Of a stretch of DNA of 64,000 nt, positions 16,816-25,696 are shown piece after piece. Numbering within the stretch: position 1 is the stretch's first letter; every line of letters begins with the position of its first letter. Below the pieces are notes generated by a model that was not told where the DNA came from, did not search any database, and worked only from the letters and a program-made list of their open reading frames with translations. Source of the DNA: Stenotrophomonas sp. VV52 (GTDB lineage Bacteria > Pseudomonadota > Gammaproteobacteria > Xanthomonadales > Xanthomonadaceae); assembly GCF_002893095.1 (NCBI RefSeq), contig NZ_KZ622864.1, forward strand, positions 186,001 through 250,000, read 5' to 3'. Position numbers and translations under genes: made by a program.

Positions 16816-16881
16816 GTAGAGCCACGCCCTGCGTGGCTGCGGAGCCGGCGCCGCGTGCAGCGGGGCAGAGCCCCGCTCTAC
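16816..16881. repeat. Inverted pair of GTAG palindromes with two different stems
   Basis: Forward unit 16816-16837 has stem GCCACGC; reverse unit 16860-16881 has stem GCGGGGC. The CTAC end of the second contains the stop codon of the minus-strand hydrolase gene (CTA, 16878-16880). The following CGGGGTTTTT is coding sequence of that gene. Confidence 0.9.
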
Positions 16882-18818
16882 GGGGTTTTTCCATCCATCG
16901 CCTCAAGATCCTCGCGCAGGATCCGCCGGATCTCCAACACCGCCTGCGGGGTCTCCTGCACGCTGTGACCGGAGATGATCACCTTCTCCGACACCGCACC
17001 CGGCAGGTGCGCGCTCCAGTACGGCACCAGCCCATCGTCGGACCGTTCCAGCGGCACGCTGGCTTTACGCTGGGCGATGATCGAGTGGTACTTCAGGCCC
17101 GGCATGATCGGCAGCGCCGAGGACGCCTTCACGAAAGGGTCGCTGGCCTTGAGGTTGTCGATGCTGTTGGGGATCTGCAGTTTGGTCGCCTGCGCCGACT
17201 GCACTTCGGCCTGCTGCAGGGTCTGGAAAACGTCCTCGAACTTGCCCAGCAGCGTGATCGGCAGGCGCACCAGGCGGCCGATGAAACGTCCCACCCGATT
17301 GCCGGCAATATCGGTGCCCTTGTGCGGGGCGGCGATGAAGATGGCCCGCTCCACGTTCGGTTCGGCGTCGAAATGCAGCAGCGGGCCCAGCTTGGCCTGC
17401 ACCCGCTTGAGCCGCTCACCCTTGAGGTCGTAGTTGGCCAGCAGCTGGTCCCACAGCGTCTCACCGGAACTGGTGACCAGCAGGCGCGCCAGCACGCCGC
17501 CCATGCTGTGGCCGATGAACACCATGTCCTTCGATGCCGGCGCGTTGCCGCTGGGATCGAAGTGGCGCAGCGTGTTGTTGAACGCCTGGTCGATCTCAAA
17601 ACGGTTCAGCGCGATCGGCGCATTGGTCGGGTAGTACACCTGCCAGACCTGGAAATGGCGGCGCAGCTCCGGGTCGCCCAGGATCTCGTTGGCCACGTTG
17701 ACCCACGCTTCCGGGCTGCTGCCCAGGCCATGCAGCATGAAGATGATGCGGCGGTTCGGGTCCCACGGCTGCATCAGGTACATGTGCGGTTCGGCGATGC
17801 CCTCGCTGAGCCCGAACAACGTACGCAGCGACTGCGTGGCGAAGCCGGACTGGGCCAGCCACATGCCGTACGCGGCAGTGAAGTTGCCGGCCAGCGGCAC
17901 CTTCTCGCCATGCAGCTCCACGCTTTCGGTGGACTCGGGCGAGTACACGTCGAACAGCACCTGGGTGGTGTCCAGCACCTGTTGCAGGGTGTCGCCCTTG
18001 AAGCGCAGCAGCGCAGTGGCGTTGATCGAGGACATTTCGCTGTACTGCGGGATCTGCACCTTCTCGCCGTCTACCGGTGCGATCAGCTTGGGCGGGTCCA
18101 TCACCACTACCAGCTCGGCACCGAAGCCGTCGCGCCGGTAGGTGCTGCGCAGCCCTGCAAAGCTCACCGACGAGGCCGATACCATGGTGGTGGGAATGCT
18201 GGTCAGGCGGAGCTGGTCGAAGTCCGAGGTCAGCGTCCAGCGCTCACCGGCCACGGCAGCGTTGTAGTCTTCGCCTTCCAGCGCGCTTTCGCGGCTGCGC
18301 TTGAACACCAGCGTGGCAGTCTGCTCGGCGGCATAGTTGTAGTAGTCGCGCACCTGGGTCTGGCGATCCTCGAAGGCGCGGTCGGACGGCGTGCGCCCGC
18401 TGAAGAACAGGTAGGCGTAGGCATAGCGCGCGGCTTCCAGCCAGGCATCCAGCGCCGCCTCGGACATCGGGGTCTTTTCCCGGTCCTTGGGTTTGGGGGT
18501 CAGCTCGAGCGCGTTCTTCACCCACAGCTCGGACAGCGCCGACAACCGCTGTTCCTCGGGCAGGTCGCGGGTGTCCTTGAGGGTCTTCTCGCAGGCCACC
18601 ACGTCCTTCTCGCACAGCGACACGTCCAGTCCGATCACGCTCAGCGTTTCCTGCGAGGCCATGCTGAAGCGGCCGGAGGTCAGCACGTCGCCGCGCTTGT
18701 TGGCCAGGTAATCGGTCGGCGACACCTGCTTCATCGTCACCATCGCGCAGCCGCTGGACAGCAGCAGCGACAGCACCAGGGCCAGCAGCGGGGCGCCGCG
18801 GGGCAGCCAGCGGCTCAT
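16878..18818 (-). CDS. Lipoprotein alpha/beta hydrolase, 646 aa
   Basis: Large envelope protein. A signal peptide ends at LLSSGC (Cys about 24), a lipobox. The first 330 residues have no recognised domain and are rich in charged helices; the C-terminal half is a lipase-like hydrolase with the oxyanion segment FMLHGLGSSPEAW and the nucleophile elbow FIGHSMGGVLARLL. Near the end, GHSVQETPQAV is a candidate His of the triad. The gene overlaps the upstream DUF4105 gene by 4 bases, so the two probably act together in the envelope. The TAG stop lies in a GTAG repeat. Confidence 0.85.
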   Translation of the reverse strand: MSRWLPRGAPLLALVLSLLLSSGCAMVTMKQVSPTDYLANKRGDVLTSGRFSMASQETLSVIGLDVSLCEKDVVACEKTLKDTRDLPEEQRLSALSELWVKNALELTPKPKDREKTPMSEAALDAWLEAARYAYAYLFFSGRTPSDRAFEDRQTQVRDYYNYAAEQTATLVFKRSRESALEGEDYNAAVAGERWTLTSDFDQLRLTSIPTTMVSASSVSFAGLRSTYRRDGFGAELVVVMDPPKLIAPVDGEKVQIPQYSEMSSINATALLRFKGDTLQQVLDTTQVLFDVYSPESTESVELHGEKVPLAGNFTAAYGMWLAQSGFATQSLRTLFGLSEGIAEPHMYLMQPWDPNRRIIFMLHGLGSSPEAWVNVANEILGDPELRRHFQVWQVYYPTNAPIALNRFEIDQAFNNTLRHFDPSGNAPASKDMVFIGHSMGGVLARLLVTSSGETLWDQLLANYDLKGERLKRVQAKLGPLLHFDAEPNVERAIFIAAPHKGTDIAGNRVGRFIGRLVRLPITLLGKFEDVFQTLQQAEVQSAQATKLQIPNSIDNLKASDPFVKASSALPIMPGLKYHSIIAQRKASVPLERSDDGLVPYWSAHLPGAVSEKVIISGHSVQETPQAVLEIRRILREDLEAMDGKTP

Positions 18819-19828
18819 CGCTGCGGCTCCGCGGCGATGCCGGGCACGCCCTGGCGGATCAGTGCGGAGAAGCGCGGGTCGTCGCCGGCAGCGCGTGCGC
18901 GGTCGGTGATGCGTCCGCGTGCCTTCAAGGTGGCGAAGTCCACGCCGGGCGTCAGTACCCCCAGGTCGCGCGCATATTCGGCGAAGTAGCCCGACACCAG
19001 CAGCCGGTAGTCCAGCGGCAGGCCCGGCGCGATCTGTTTCGCCAGCTCGTACACGATGGTGGTGCAGTTGCTGGTCAACGTGTTGTAGAACGCCGGTGCG
19101 GCATCCAGCCTGCGCGCCTCGCCCAGGTAGGAGACGAACAGACCCTTGAGCTGTTCCCGGGTCATGCCCTTGAGGCGATACAGGTATACGTCCTCACCGC
19201 GCACGTTGCTGCGCACCCGCACGATATCGGTTTCCTCGGCCGCGACCAGGGTCATCTCGAATTTGCGGAAGAACCCGCCCAGCGCGGAGAACGATTCGCC
19301 ACGCTCCTTGCGGATCTCCAGCGAAAACACCAGCTGGCGGCCGTCGGCGAACCCGAATGACACCAGCGTATGCGCGATCAGCGGCCCCATCCAGTACGAC
19401 ATCACCAGATCGGCAGAACGCAGCTGGTCCAGGTCGTATTCGCGGCGCTCCCAGCGCACGTCATGGTCGTCTTCGCTGCGCCAGGTGAAGTTGCGCACGT
19501 TGTCCAGCACAACGCGGGTACCGTCGAAATCGACGACCTTGAGGCGTTGCGCGACATCGTCTGCCCAGACCCGGTCCTGCCTCGGGCTGAGCAGCAGCCA
19601 CCAGACTCCGCACAGGACGAGCACGGCGAGAAATATCGGCCCTGGCCAACGACCGGCCCGGGCGCGGCCCACTGCAACCGTTGTGGCCAGCGCGAACCCA
19701 CCCCATGCCAGCACCGCCACGCCCTTGATCCAGCCCGGTCCGGGCAACTGGTAGGCCAACAGTCCCGCCACCCACAGCGCTGCCGCCAGCATCAGCATGG
19801 CCAGCACCCATCGTCCTGCACTCTTCAC
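18815..19828 (-). CDS. DUF4105 domain membrane protein
   Basis: Protein of 337 residues with three N-terminal hydrophobic segments (about 7-28, 32-50, 62-80) and a periplasmic DUF4105 domain. The domain contains YNTLTSNCTTIVYELAKQ, a Cys context that recalls papain-like/NlpC-type or LRAT-like folds, plus an HTLVSFGF segment with a possible His. Catalysis is not proven. The stop overlaps the start of the lipoprotein hydrolase gene by 4 bases, which indicates coupled expression. Confidence 0.83.
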   Translation of the reverse strand: MKSAGRWVLAMLMLAAALWVAGLLAYQLPGPGWIKGVAVLAWGGFALATTVAVGRARAGRWPGPIFLAVLVLCGVWWLLLSPRQDRVWADDVAQRLKVVDFDGTRVVLDNVRNFTWRSEDDHDVRWERREYDLDQLRSADLVMSYWMGPLIAHTLVSFGFADGRQLVFSLEIRKERGESFSALGGFFRKFEMTLVAAEETDIVRVRSNVRGEDVYLYRLKGMTREQLKGLFVSYLGEARRLDAAPAFYNTLTSNCTTIVYELAKQIAPGLPLDYRLLVSGYFAEYARDLGVLTPGVDFATLKARGRITDRARAAGDDPRFSALIRQGVPGIAAEPQR

Positions 19829-19896
19829 ACATCGGTCCGTCGGTTGGTCGGGGCGCTAGTTAGCCACAACCCGGTGTGTGCAACCTGTTTGCCTGT

Positions 19897-20118
19897 TCAG
19901 CTACGGCGCGCCGCCCCGACCTTCTGCCAGGGCGCCATGCCCTTGCGCGCCCGCGGCAACGTCCGGCGCAGCGGCAGGCGGCGTGGCATGGGGATGCCCA
20001 CCCCGGGGGCGGCGGTATCGTCGCGGCGCAGGTCTTCAGCGCGTTCCCCGACCAGCAGGGCCGCCATTTCTTCCAGGCCATTGCGCATCGCCCGGGCGGC
20101 GGTCTGCAGGGTATTCAT
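19897..20118 (-). CDS. Small basic protein of unknown function, 73 aa
   Basis: Not recognised. ATG 20118 is preferred over 20130 because GGAGA stands 5-6 bases upstream. The N-terminal 40 residues are helical and acidic (LEEMAALLVGERAEDLRRDD); the C-terminal half is very basic (MPRRLPLRRTLPRARKG). No signal peptide. It lies alone between the DUF4105 gene and the divergent siderophore receptor gene; coding status is moderately supported. Confidence 0.5.
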   Translation of the reverse strand: MNTLQTAARAMRNGLEEMAALLVGERAEDLRRDDTAAPGVGIPMPRRLPLRRTLPRARKGMAPWQKVGAARRS

Positions 20119-20225
20119 GGGCGTCTCCATCAAACTGCGTGGGGACGATCTACGTTAGGTGGGTGGCCGCCTACGGACCGTGCAGGGGATGTTTCAGGCA
20201 GATGAAGCCCGTTCCGGGACTTTTG

Positions 20226-20250
20226 AAGCTGAGAGTCATTTGCGTTCGCA
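20226..20250 (+). promoter_or_regulatory. Candidate Fur box upstream of the siderophore receptor
   Basis: TGAGAGTCATTTGCGTTC (20230-20247) resembles the TGAGAATCATTTGCATT form of the Fur operator often found before gammaproteobacterial iron genes. It lies 50-65 bp upstream of the receptor ATG. Confidence 0.55.
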
Positions 20251-20295
20251 TCCTCACCTCCCGATAATCCGGCCCTCACTCCCGGAATCCCGCCC

Positions 20296-22386
20296 ATGCC
20301 TGCCCTGTCGCGCCGCTCGCCCCTGTTGCTGCTGGTTCCCACCCTGCTGGCGTCGGCCGTGGCCCAGGCCCAGGACGCCAGCACCGCGCGTACCCTGGAT
20401 GCGGTCAGCGTGGTCGCCGACCGCGCCAGCACCGCGACCAAGACCGACACCCCGCTGACCCAGACCCCGCAGGCGATCAGTGTGATCACCAGCGAGCTGT
20501 TCACCGACCGGGGGGCGCGGAACCTTCAGGAGACCCTGCGCTACAGCGCCGGCGTGACCGCGGACGCCTATGGCCTGGACACCCGCAGCGACGGCAGCAC
20601 GGTGCGCGGGCTGGACCCGGTGCAGTACCTGGACGGCCTGCGCCGCAGCTACGGCTTCAGCCCGCTGGCGCGTACCGAGGTGTACGGCCTGGAGCGCGTG
20701 GAAGTGCTGCGTGGCCCGTCCTCGGTGCTGTACGGCGCCGGCGCGACCGGCGGCATCATCAACGCCATGACCAAGCGCCCCACCTACACCGACATGGGCG
20801 GCGAAGTGGGCGTGCAGCTCGGCAATTTCGACCGCAAGCAGTTCCAGGGCGACATCGGCGGCACGCTCAATGAGGCCGGCACCGTGGCCGCCCGCGTGGT
20901 CGGCCTGGTCCGCGACAGCGGCATGCAGACCGACGAGATCGACGACGACCGCATCTATATCGCGCCCTCGATCAGCTGGCGCGGCGAGCGCACCAACCTC
21001 ACCGTGCTGACCAGCTACCAGCACGACAAGACCGCCTCGAGCCAGCAGTTCCTGCCGGTGGTGGCCACGCTGCACGCGCCGGCCGGCACGCCGCGCCTGG
21101 ACCCGTCCACCTTCCTGGGCGACAACGACTTCGACACGCTCGATTCGCGCGTGTACAGCGTGACCGCGCTGTTCGACCATCGCTTCAACGACAGCGTGAG
21201 CCTGCGCTCCTCGGTGCGCTACCTGGATGGCAAGACCGAGTTCCGCGAGCTGTACCCGGACGCCTACAGCAATCCGCTGGACCCGTTCATCGACGCCGAC
21301 AAGCGCGTGGTCAACCGCAACGCCTACGGCGTGCGTCCGGACGTGCGCTCGCTGACCAGCGACACCGCGGTGCAGTTCGACTTCGCCACCGGTGCCTTCC
21401 AGCACATGCTGCTGGCCGGCGTGGACTACAGCGACTACCGCGAGGACGCGCTGCAGCTGGATGCGACCCCGACCCCGATCGACATCTACGCCCCGGTCTC
21501 CACCGGCGTGACCATCAACGGCTGGAACCGCCTGCCCGACCAGCAGACCACGCAGCTGGGCGTGTACCTGCAGGACCAGATCCGCTGGGCCGACCGTGTT
21601 TCGCTGGTACTGGGCGCGCGCCGCGACCATGCGCGCAGCAAGACCGAAGGCCTGCCGAGCCAGACCGACAACGCCACCACCTGGCGCGCGGGCCTGATCG
21701 GCGAGATCGGCGCCGGGGTGTCGCCGTACATCAGTTACAGCGAGTCGTTCCTGCCGGTCACCGGGCAGGATATCTACGGCAACGCGTTCAAGCCGATGCA
21801 GGGCGACCAGTGGGAAGGTGGCGTGAAGTGGCAGCCGGCCGCGAACATGCTGGTCACCGTCGCGGCGTACCGCATCACCGAGACCAACCGCCAGACCAAT
21901 GACCCGGAGAATCCGCTGAACGTGGTCCAGACCGGCGAGATCGAGTCCAAGGGCGTCGAACTGGAGGGCCAGTTCACATTCGCGCACGACATCACGCTGA
22001 CCGGTGCCTATTCGCGCAACCGCGCCAAGGTGACCAGGAGCAACTTCGCGATGGAAGTGAACCAGCGCCTCAACGACACGCCGCAGGAGCTGGCCTCGCT
22101 GTGGGTGGCCAAGGGCTTCCAGATCGACGACGTTTCGCGCCTGCGCCTGGGCATCGGCGGCCGTTACGTGGGCAATACCCAGTCGCTGGGCTTCGGTGGT
22201 TTCATCCGCACTCCGAGCTACACGCTGGTCGATGCGCTGGCTGAAATCCAGGTGACCGACTGGACCATGGCGTTGAACATCACCAACCTGTCGGACAAGA
22301 AGTACTTCGCGCCGTGCCGCAACTTCGGCGACTGCTTCACCGGTAATCCGCGTACCGTGACCGGAACGATCAGCTATCGGTTCTGA
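20296..22386 (+). CDS. TonB-dependent siderophore receptor
   Basis: Outer-membrane gated channel of 696 residues for ferric siderophores. A signal peptide (about residues 1-27, cut near VAQAQ) precedes the plug domain (TPQAISVITSELFTDRGARNLQETLRY and the VRGLDP, VLRGPSSVLYGAGATGGIINAMTK segments), followed by a 22-strand-type barrel ending in the aromatic terminus YRF. The plug fits the FhuE/FoxA/FpvA-like siderophore group; the ligand cannot be told. A candidate Fur box lies upstream and a PepSY-type membrane reductase gene downstream, the usual pairing for reductive iron release. Confidence 0.93.
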   Translation: MPALSRRSPLLLLVPTLLASAVAQAQDASTARTLDAVSVVADRASTATKTDTPLTQTPQAISVITSELFTDRGARNLQETLRYSAGVTADAYGLDTRSDGSTVRGLDPVQYLDGLRRSYGFSPLARTEVYGLERVEVLRGPSSVLYGAGATGGIINAMTKRPTYTDMGGEVGVQLGNFDRKQFQGDIGGTLNEAGTVAARVVGLVRDSGMQTDEIDDDRIYIAPSISWRGERTNLTVLTSYQHDKTASSQQFLPVVATLHAPAGTPRLDPSTFLGDNDFDTLDSRVYSVTALFDHRFNDSVSLRSSVRYLDGKTEFRELYPDAYSNPLDPFIDADKRVVNRNAYGVRPDVRSLTSDTAVQFDFATGAFQHMLLAGVDYSDYREDALQLDATPTPIDIYAPVSTGVTINGWNRLPDQQTTQLGVYLQDQIRWADRVSLVLGARRDHARSKTEGLPSQTDNATTWRAGLIGEIGAGVSPYISYSESFLPVTGQDIYGNAFKPMQGDQWEGGVKWQPAANMLVTVAAYRITETNRQTNDPENPLNVVQTGEIESKGVELEGQFTFAHDITLTGAYSRNRAKVTRSNFAMEVNQRLNDTPQELASLWVAKGFQIDDVSRLRLGIGGRYVGNTQSLGFGGFIRTPSYTLVDALAEIQVTDWTMALNITNLSDKKYFAPCRNFGDCFTGNPRTVTGTISYRF

Positions 22387-22392
22387 CGGCAT

Positions 22393-22463
22393 GCCGGCCA
22401 GCGGCCGGCACTACATCATCACCGTACATCGACGCATTACCGTAGTGCCGGCCGCTGGCCGGC
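22393..22463. repeat. Inverted pair of GTAG palindromes between receptor and PepSY genes
   Basis: Reverse unit 22393-22414 and forward unit 22442-22463, both GCCGGCC stem type. They separate two genes of one presumed iron-uptake transcript and could stabilise or terminate the upstream mRNA. Confidence 0.9.
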
Positions 22464-22505
22464 AACCGCAAACCTACACCTCTCCAGCCGCCGCCAGAGA
22501 ACTCA

Positions 22506-23642
22506 ATGCAACGCTCCACCATCAAAGCCTGGTTCCTGGTCCACAAGTGGACCAGCCTGATCTGCACGTTGTTCCTGCTGCTGTTGTGCATCACCGGCCT
22601 GCCGCTGATCTTCGGCGAGGAGATCGACCACCTGCTCGAGCCGCATGCGGAACAGACGGCCAGCCCCGGACCGGCGCGCGATTACGACGAACAGGTCAAG
22701 ACCGCGCTGGCCCAGTACCCGGGCAACGTACCGTTGTTCGTGGGTTGGGACCCGGAAGCGAACACGATGTACGTAAACACCGGTGAGCGCGCCGACACCC
22801 CGCCGCCGCAGATGAAGACCGCCCTGCTGGACAGCAGCAGCGGCGCCGTGGTGCCGGCCGCGCAGTTCAACGAAGGGGTGATGTATTTCATCCTGCGCCT
22901 GCACACCGACCTGTTCCTGGGCCTGCCCGGCATGCTGTTCATGGGGGCGATGGGGCTGCTGTTCGCGGTGGCGATCATTTCCGGACTGGTGCTGTACGGA
23001 CCCTTCATGCGTCGCCAGCGCTTCGGCACCCTGCGCACCGGCCGCAGCCGCCGCCTCGCCTGGCTGGACCTGCACAACGTGATCGGCGTGGTCACCCTCG
23101 GCTGGGCCCTGGTGGTAGGCATCACCGGCGCCATCAACACCATTGCCAAACCGCTGGAAAGCGCCTGGCAGAGCGAACAGCTGGGTGAGTTCGCGGCCCG
23201 CTACGCCGGCCAGCCGCGGCCGACCACGCTCGCCTCCCTTCAGGCCGCGGTGGATACCGCGCGCGCCGCCGAGCCGGAGATGCGCCCGGCCTTCGTCAGC
23301 TTCCCCGGCACCGGCTACAGCGGCGACCACCACTATGGCGTGTTCATGCAGGGCAACACCCCGCTCACCGAGCGCCTGTACCGTCCGGTGCTGATCGACG
23401 CGGTCAGCGGCGAGCTCACCGCGCAACCGCAGCTGCCCACCTATATGAGCGTGCTGCTGCTCAGCCAGCCGCTGCACTTCGGCGACTACGGGAAGCTGCC
23501 GCTGAAGATCCTTTGGGCGCTGCTGGACCTGCTCACCATCGCGGTGTTGGTCAGCGGCCTGTACCTGTGGTTCAAGCGCGGCAGTACTGAAGCACGCGTG
23601 ACCGAGATCGAACGTGCCGAGAAGACCGGAGGTGCCGCATGA
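22506..23642 (+). CDS. PepSY-associated TM protein (iron uptake reductase-like)
   Basis: Inner-membrane protein of 378 residues. Four hydrophobic segments are visible: 16-36 with HKWTSLICTLFLLLLCITG, 143-165, 190-213 with LHNVIGVVTLGWALVVGITG, and 340-362. Conserved His residues in the first and third helices may bind heme. This PiuB/FegB-like family commonly follows TonB-dependent receptors and is thought to reduce siderophore iron at the inner membrane. The last bases overlap the next small gene (ATGA). Confidence 0.9.
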   Translation: MQRSTIKAWFLVHKWTSLICTLFLLLLCITGLPLIFGEEIDHLLEPHAEQTASPGPARDYDEQVKTALAQYPGNVPLFVGWDPEANTMYVNTGERADTPPPQMKTALLDSSSGAVVPAAQFNEGVMYFILRLHTDLFLGLPGMLFMGAMGLLFAVAIISGLVLYGPFMRRQRFGTLRTGRSRRLAWLDLHNVIGVVTLGWALVVGITGAINTIAKPLESAWQSEQLGEFAARYAGQPRPTTLASLQAAVDTARAAEPEMRPAFVSFPGTGYSGDHHYGVFMQGNTPLTERLYRPVLIDAVSGELTAQPQLPTYMSVLLLSQPLHFGDYGKLPLKILWALLDLLTIAVLVSGLYLWFKRGSTEARVTEIERAEKTGGAA

Positions 23643-23821
23643 GCCGCCCTTCCGCCCCGAACGGCAGCCCGTTCACCGCCCCGGCCTGGATCGCCGCAGC
23701 GAGCGTGCTGGGACTGGTGAGTGCGCTGATCGGCGACGGCATCTTCGATGTGGTGTCATGGGTGGTGTTCGCCGCCCTGATCGGGCTGGTGGTGCGGGCA
23801 TGGGTGAAGCGGACCCGCTGA
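23639..23821 (+). CDS. Small membrane protein, 60 aa
   Basis: Protein of 60 residues with two hydrophobic segments (AWIAAASVLGLVSALIGDG and VVSWVVFAALIGLVVRAW) joined by a short acidic turn; a basic tail WVKRTR follows. The ATG overlaps the stop of the PepSY-type gene by 4 bases, so it is translated with it. Its position suggests a small accessory subunit of the iron-uptake membrane protein; that role is inferred from context only. Confidence 0.75.
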   Translation: MSRPSAPNGSPFTAPAWIAAASVLGLVSALIGDGIFDVVSWVVFAALIGLVVRAWVKRTR

Positions 23822-23831
23822 CGCTGCGTCG

Positions 23832-24710
23832 TCAGCTGCGATCCAGGAACAGCTTCACCGCCGGCAGCGATTCGTCCGAGCGCACACAGAGGTGAAGCTC
23901 GAATCCGGCTTCGTCTCCCTGCAGATGCCGGTACGCGACCTCCTCGCTGCGGAAGCCGACCATGCTGGCCGGCACCACCGAGATGCCGGCTTCCACCGCC
24001 ACCAGCGACAGCACCGCATGCATGCCGTGCGCTTCCTGCACCACGCGCGGGGTGAAGCCGGCGGCCGCGCACAGCCGCACCACCTGTGAGTGGAACCCCC
24101 TGCCCTCGCGCGCGGGCCACAGCACGAAGGACTCATCGGCCAGTTCCGCAATGGTCACCGCGTCGCCCTGCGCCAATCGGTGCGCGCGTGGCAGCGCAAT
24201 CGCCAGCCGATCCGTGTCGAAGGGCTGCAGCTGCATGTCCTCGGCGTCGAACACCGGTGGAATGACCACGCCCACGTCCAGGCGCTTTTCGCGCAGCATC
24301 TGGATCTGGCGGGCAGAGGTCGCTTCAATCAGTTCCAGGCGTACGTCCGCATTGGCCTGGCGGAAGTTGCGGATCACTTCCGGCAGGCGACCGTACAACG
24401 CACTTCCCACGTAACCCAGGCGGATGCTCCCGGTGCGACCCGCAGCGGCGTCCTGGGTCGCCAGCAGCGCACGGTCGGCCTGCTGCAGCAGCAACCGCGC
24501 TTCTTCCAGCAACACCGCCCCTGCCGCGGTAAGTCCCAGCGTACGGTTGCCGCGCAGGATCAGTTCGCTGCCGATCTCCTCCTCCAGCCGGCGGATCGCC
24601 GCCGTCAGCGGTGGCTGCGACATGTGCAGCCGCGCGGCGGCGCGATGGAAATGCAGTTCCTCGGCAACGGCGACGAACTGGCGGAGCAGGCGGAGATCGA
24701 CCATGGGCAC
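23832..24710 (-). CDS. LysR family transcriptional regulator
   Basis: DNA-binding regulator of 292 residues. The N-terminal winged helix-turn-helix is typical (LRLLRQFVAVAEELHFHRAAARLHMSQPPLTAAIRRLEEEIG), followed by a linker helix and a two-lobed co-inducer domain from about residue 90. The HFHRAAARLHMSQPPLTAAI type of recognition segment fits LysR members linked to aromatic compound or small-acid metabolism, but the effector is unknown. The SDR gene just upstream on the same strand (18 bp) is a possible operon partner. Confidence 0.92.
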   Translation of the reverse strand: MPMVDLRLLRQFVAVAEELHFHRAAARLHMSQPPLTAAIRRLEEEIGSELILRGNRTLGLTAAGAVLLEEARLLLQQADRALLATQDAAAGRTGSIRLGYVGSALYGRLPEVIRNFRQANADVRLELIEATSARQIQMLREKRLDVGVVIPPVFDAEDMQLQPFDTDRLAIALPRAHRLAQGDAVTIAELADESFVLWPAREGRGFHSQVVRLCAAAGFTPRVVQEAHGMHAVLSLVAVEAGISVVPASMVGFRSEEVAYRHLQGDEAGFELHLCVRSDESLPAVKLFLDRS

Positions 24711-24728
24711 AGTATGACGCGGGAAAGC

Positions 24729-25610
24729 TCAGCTGCGCGGCTCCACCGCCGGTCGGGCGATGCGCGACCATTGCGCGGCGATGTCCTCGATGCTTTCCGC
24801 CGTCGTGGCACGCAGGTCGCGCGGATAGGCCACATCCTCTGCTTCCACACTGCGGGTGGCATGGAACTGCCCGTTGCTGGCGCGCAGGATCCAGCCCCCT
24901 TCGCGGCATGCCGTGGATGCCAGGAACGCCACGCCCGGCGCTACCGCGTCCGGATGCAGCTCGTCGGGCTCTCCTTCAACACCCCACATGCGGGTCTTGG
25001 CGACCGGCGAGATCGCGTTGACCACGATGTTGTGTGGCGCGCCCTCGGCGGCCAGTACGTTGACGATGCCTACCGCCGCCATCTTCGCCGCAGCATAGGC
25101 GGCCAGCCCCTTCTGCACGTACTGGGGATACAGCGCGCGATCGGACGTGGTCAGCACGATGCGGCCATAGTGGCATGCCTTCATCTCCACCCAGGCTGCT
25201 TCGGCCAGCCACAGCGGCGCCTTGGCTGCGATGGTCATCATGTAATCGAAGTGGTCTTCCTGCAGCGCATCGATCTGCTGGTACTCCACCCAACCGGCGT
25301 TGTGGATGATGAAGTCGATCCGGCCCTGCCGCGACAGGATGCCGGCGATCAGCGCCCGGCAGCCTTCGCGCTCGTCGATGACCGCGTGCGCGGCATGAAC
25401 GTCCAGCCCGGTGCCGCGCAGCAGCGCCACGGTGGCGTCGATGCGATGCGGGTCATGCCCCTGACCATCCAGCCCGGCGCCCACGTCATGCATGACCACC
25501 CGTGCCCCGCGCTGCGCCAGCAGGCGGCTGTACGCCAGCCCCAGCCCACTGGCCGCGCCGGTCACCAGTCCCACCTGCCCCTCGAATGAAACACCGTCTT
25601 GCCTTTGCAT
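24729..25610 (-). CDS. SDR family NAD(P)-dependent oxidoreductase
   Basis: Cytoplasmic oxidoreductase of 293 residues from ATG 25610 (a GTG at 25634 is also open). The nucleotide-binding motif is VTGAASGLGLAYSRLLAQRGA; the NNAG equivalent is IIHNAGW; catalytic residues are in VLTTSDRALYPQY...AAYAAAKMA with Tyr and Lys in YxxxK. It resembles the hydroxyacyl-CoA-dehydrogenase-like SDRs of the MaoC/17beta-HSD4 type. The C-terminal extension (EDIAAQWSRI) also fits that group. Substrate unknown. Confidence 0.87.
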   Translation of the reverse strand: MQRQDGVSFEGQVGLVTGAASGLGLAYSRLLAQRGARVVMHDVGAGLDGQGHDPHRIDATVALLRGTGLDVHAAHAVIDEREGCRALIAGILSRQGRIDFIIHNAGWVEYQQIDALQEDHFDYMMTIAAKAPLWLAEAAWVEMKACHYGRIVLTTSDRALYPQYVQKGLAAYAAAKMAAVGIVNVLAAEGAPHNIVVNAISPVAKTRMWGVEGEPDELHPDAVAPGVAFLASTACREGGWILRASNGQFHATRSVEAEDVAYPRDLRATTAESIEDIAAQWSRIARPAVEPRS

Positions 25611-25696
25611 CCAGACAGGATCAGGGTGGCCCACCTTGCACGGCCAATACGAGTTTCAGGCGACCGCGATACGCGCCGGGTATCGCACTGCCGGAC

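Noticed and set aside
16860..16886. Intrinsic terminator for the MFS gene (palindrome plus TTTTT)
   Set aside because: Nine bases including CTACGGGG separate the stem from the T-run, and the T-run is coding sequence of the opposite gene.
16833..18989. 718-codon plus-strand frame antisense to the lipoprotein hydrolase
   Set aside because: Composition (Arg, His, Gln, Val) and lack of motifs mark it as a shadow; the opposite strand encodes a lipobox and GHSMGG.
20254..22392. 712-codon minus-strand frame opposite the siderophore receptor
   Set aside because: The plus strand has a complete TonB-dependent receptor with plug and barrel; the antisense product has no recognisable feature.
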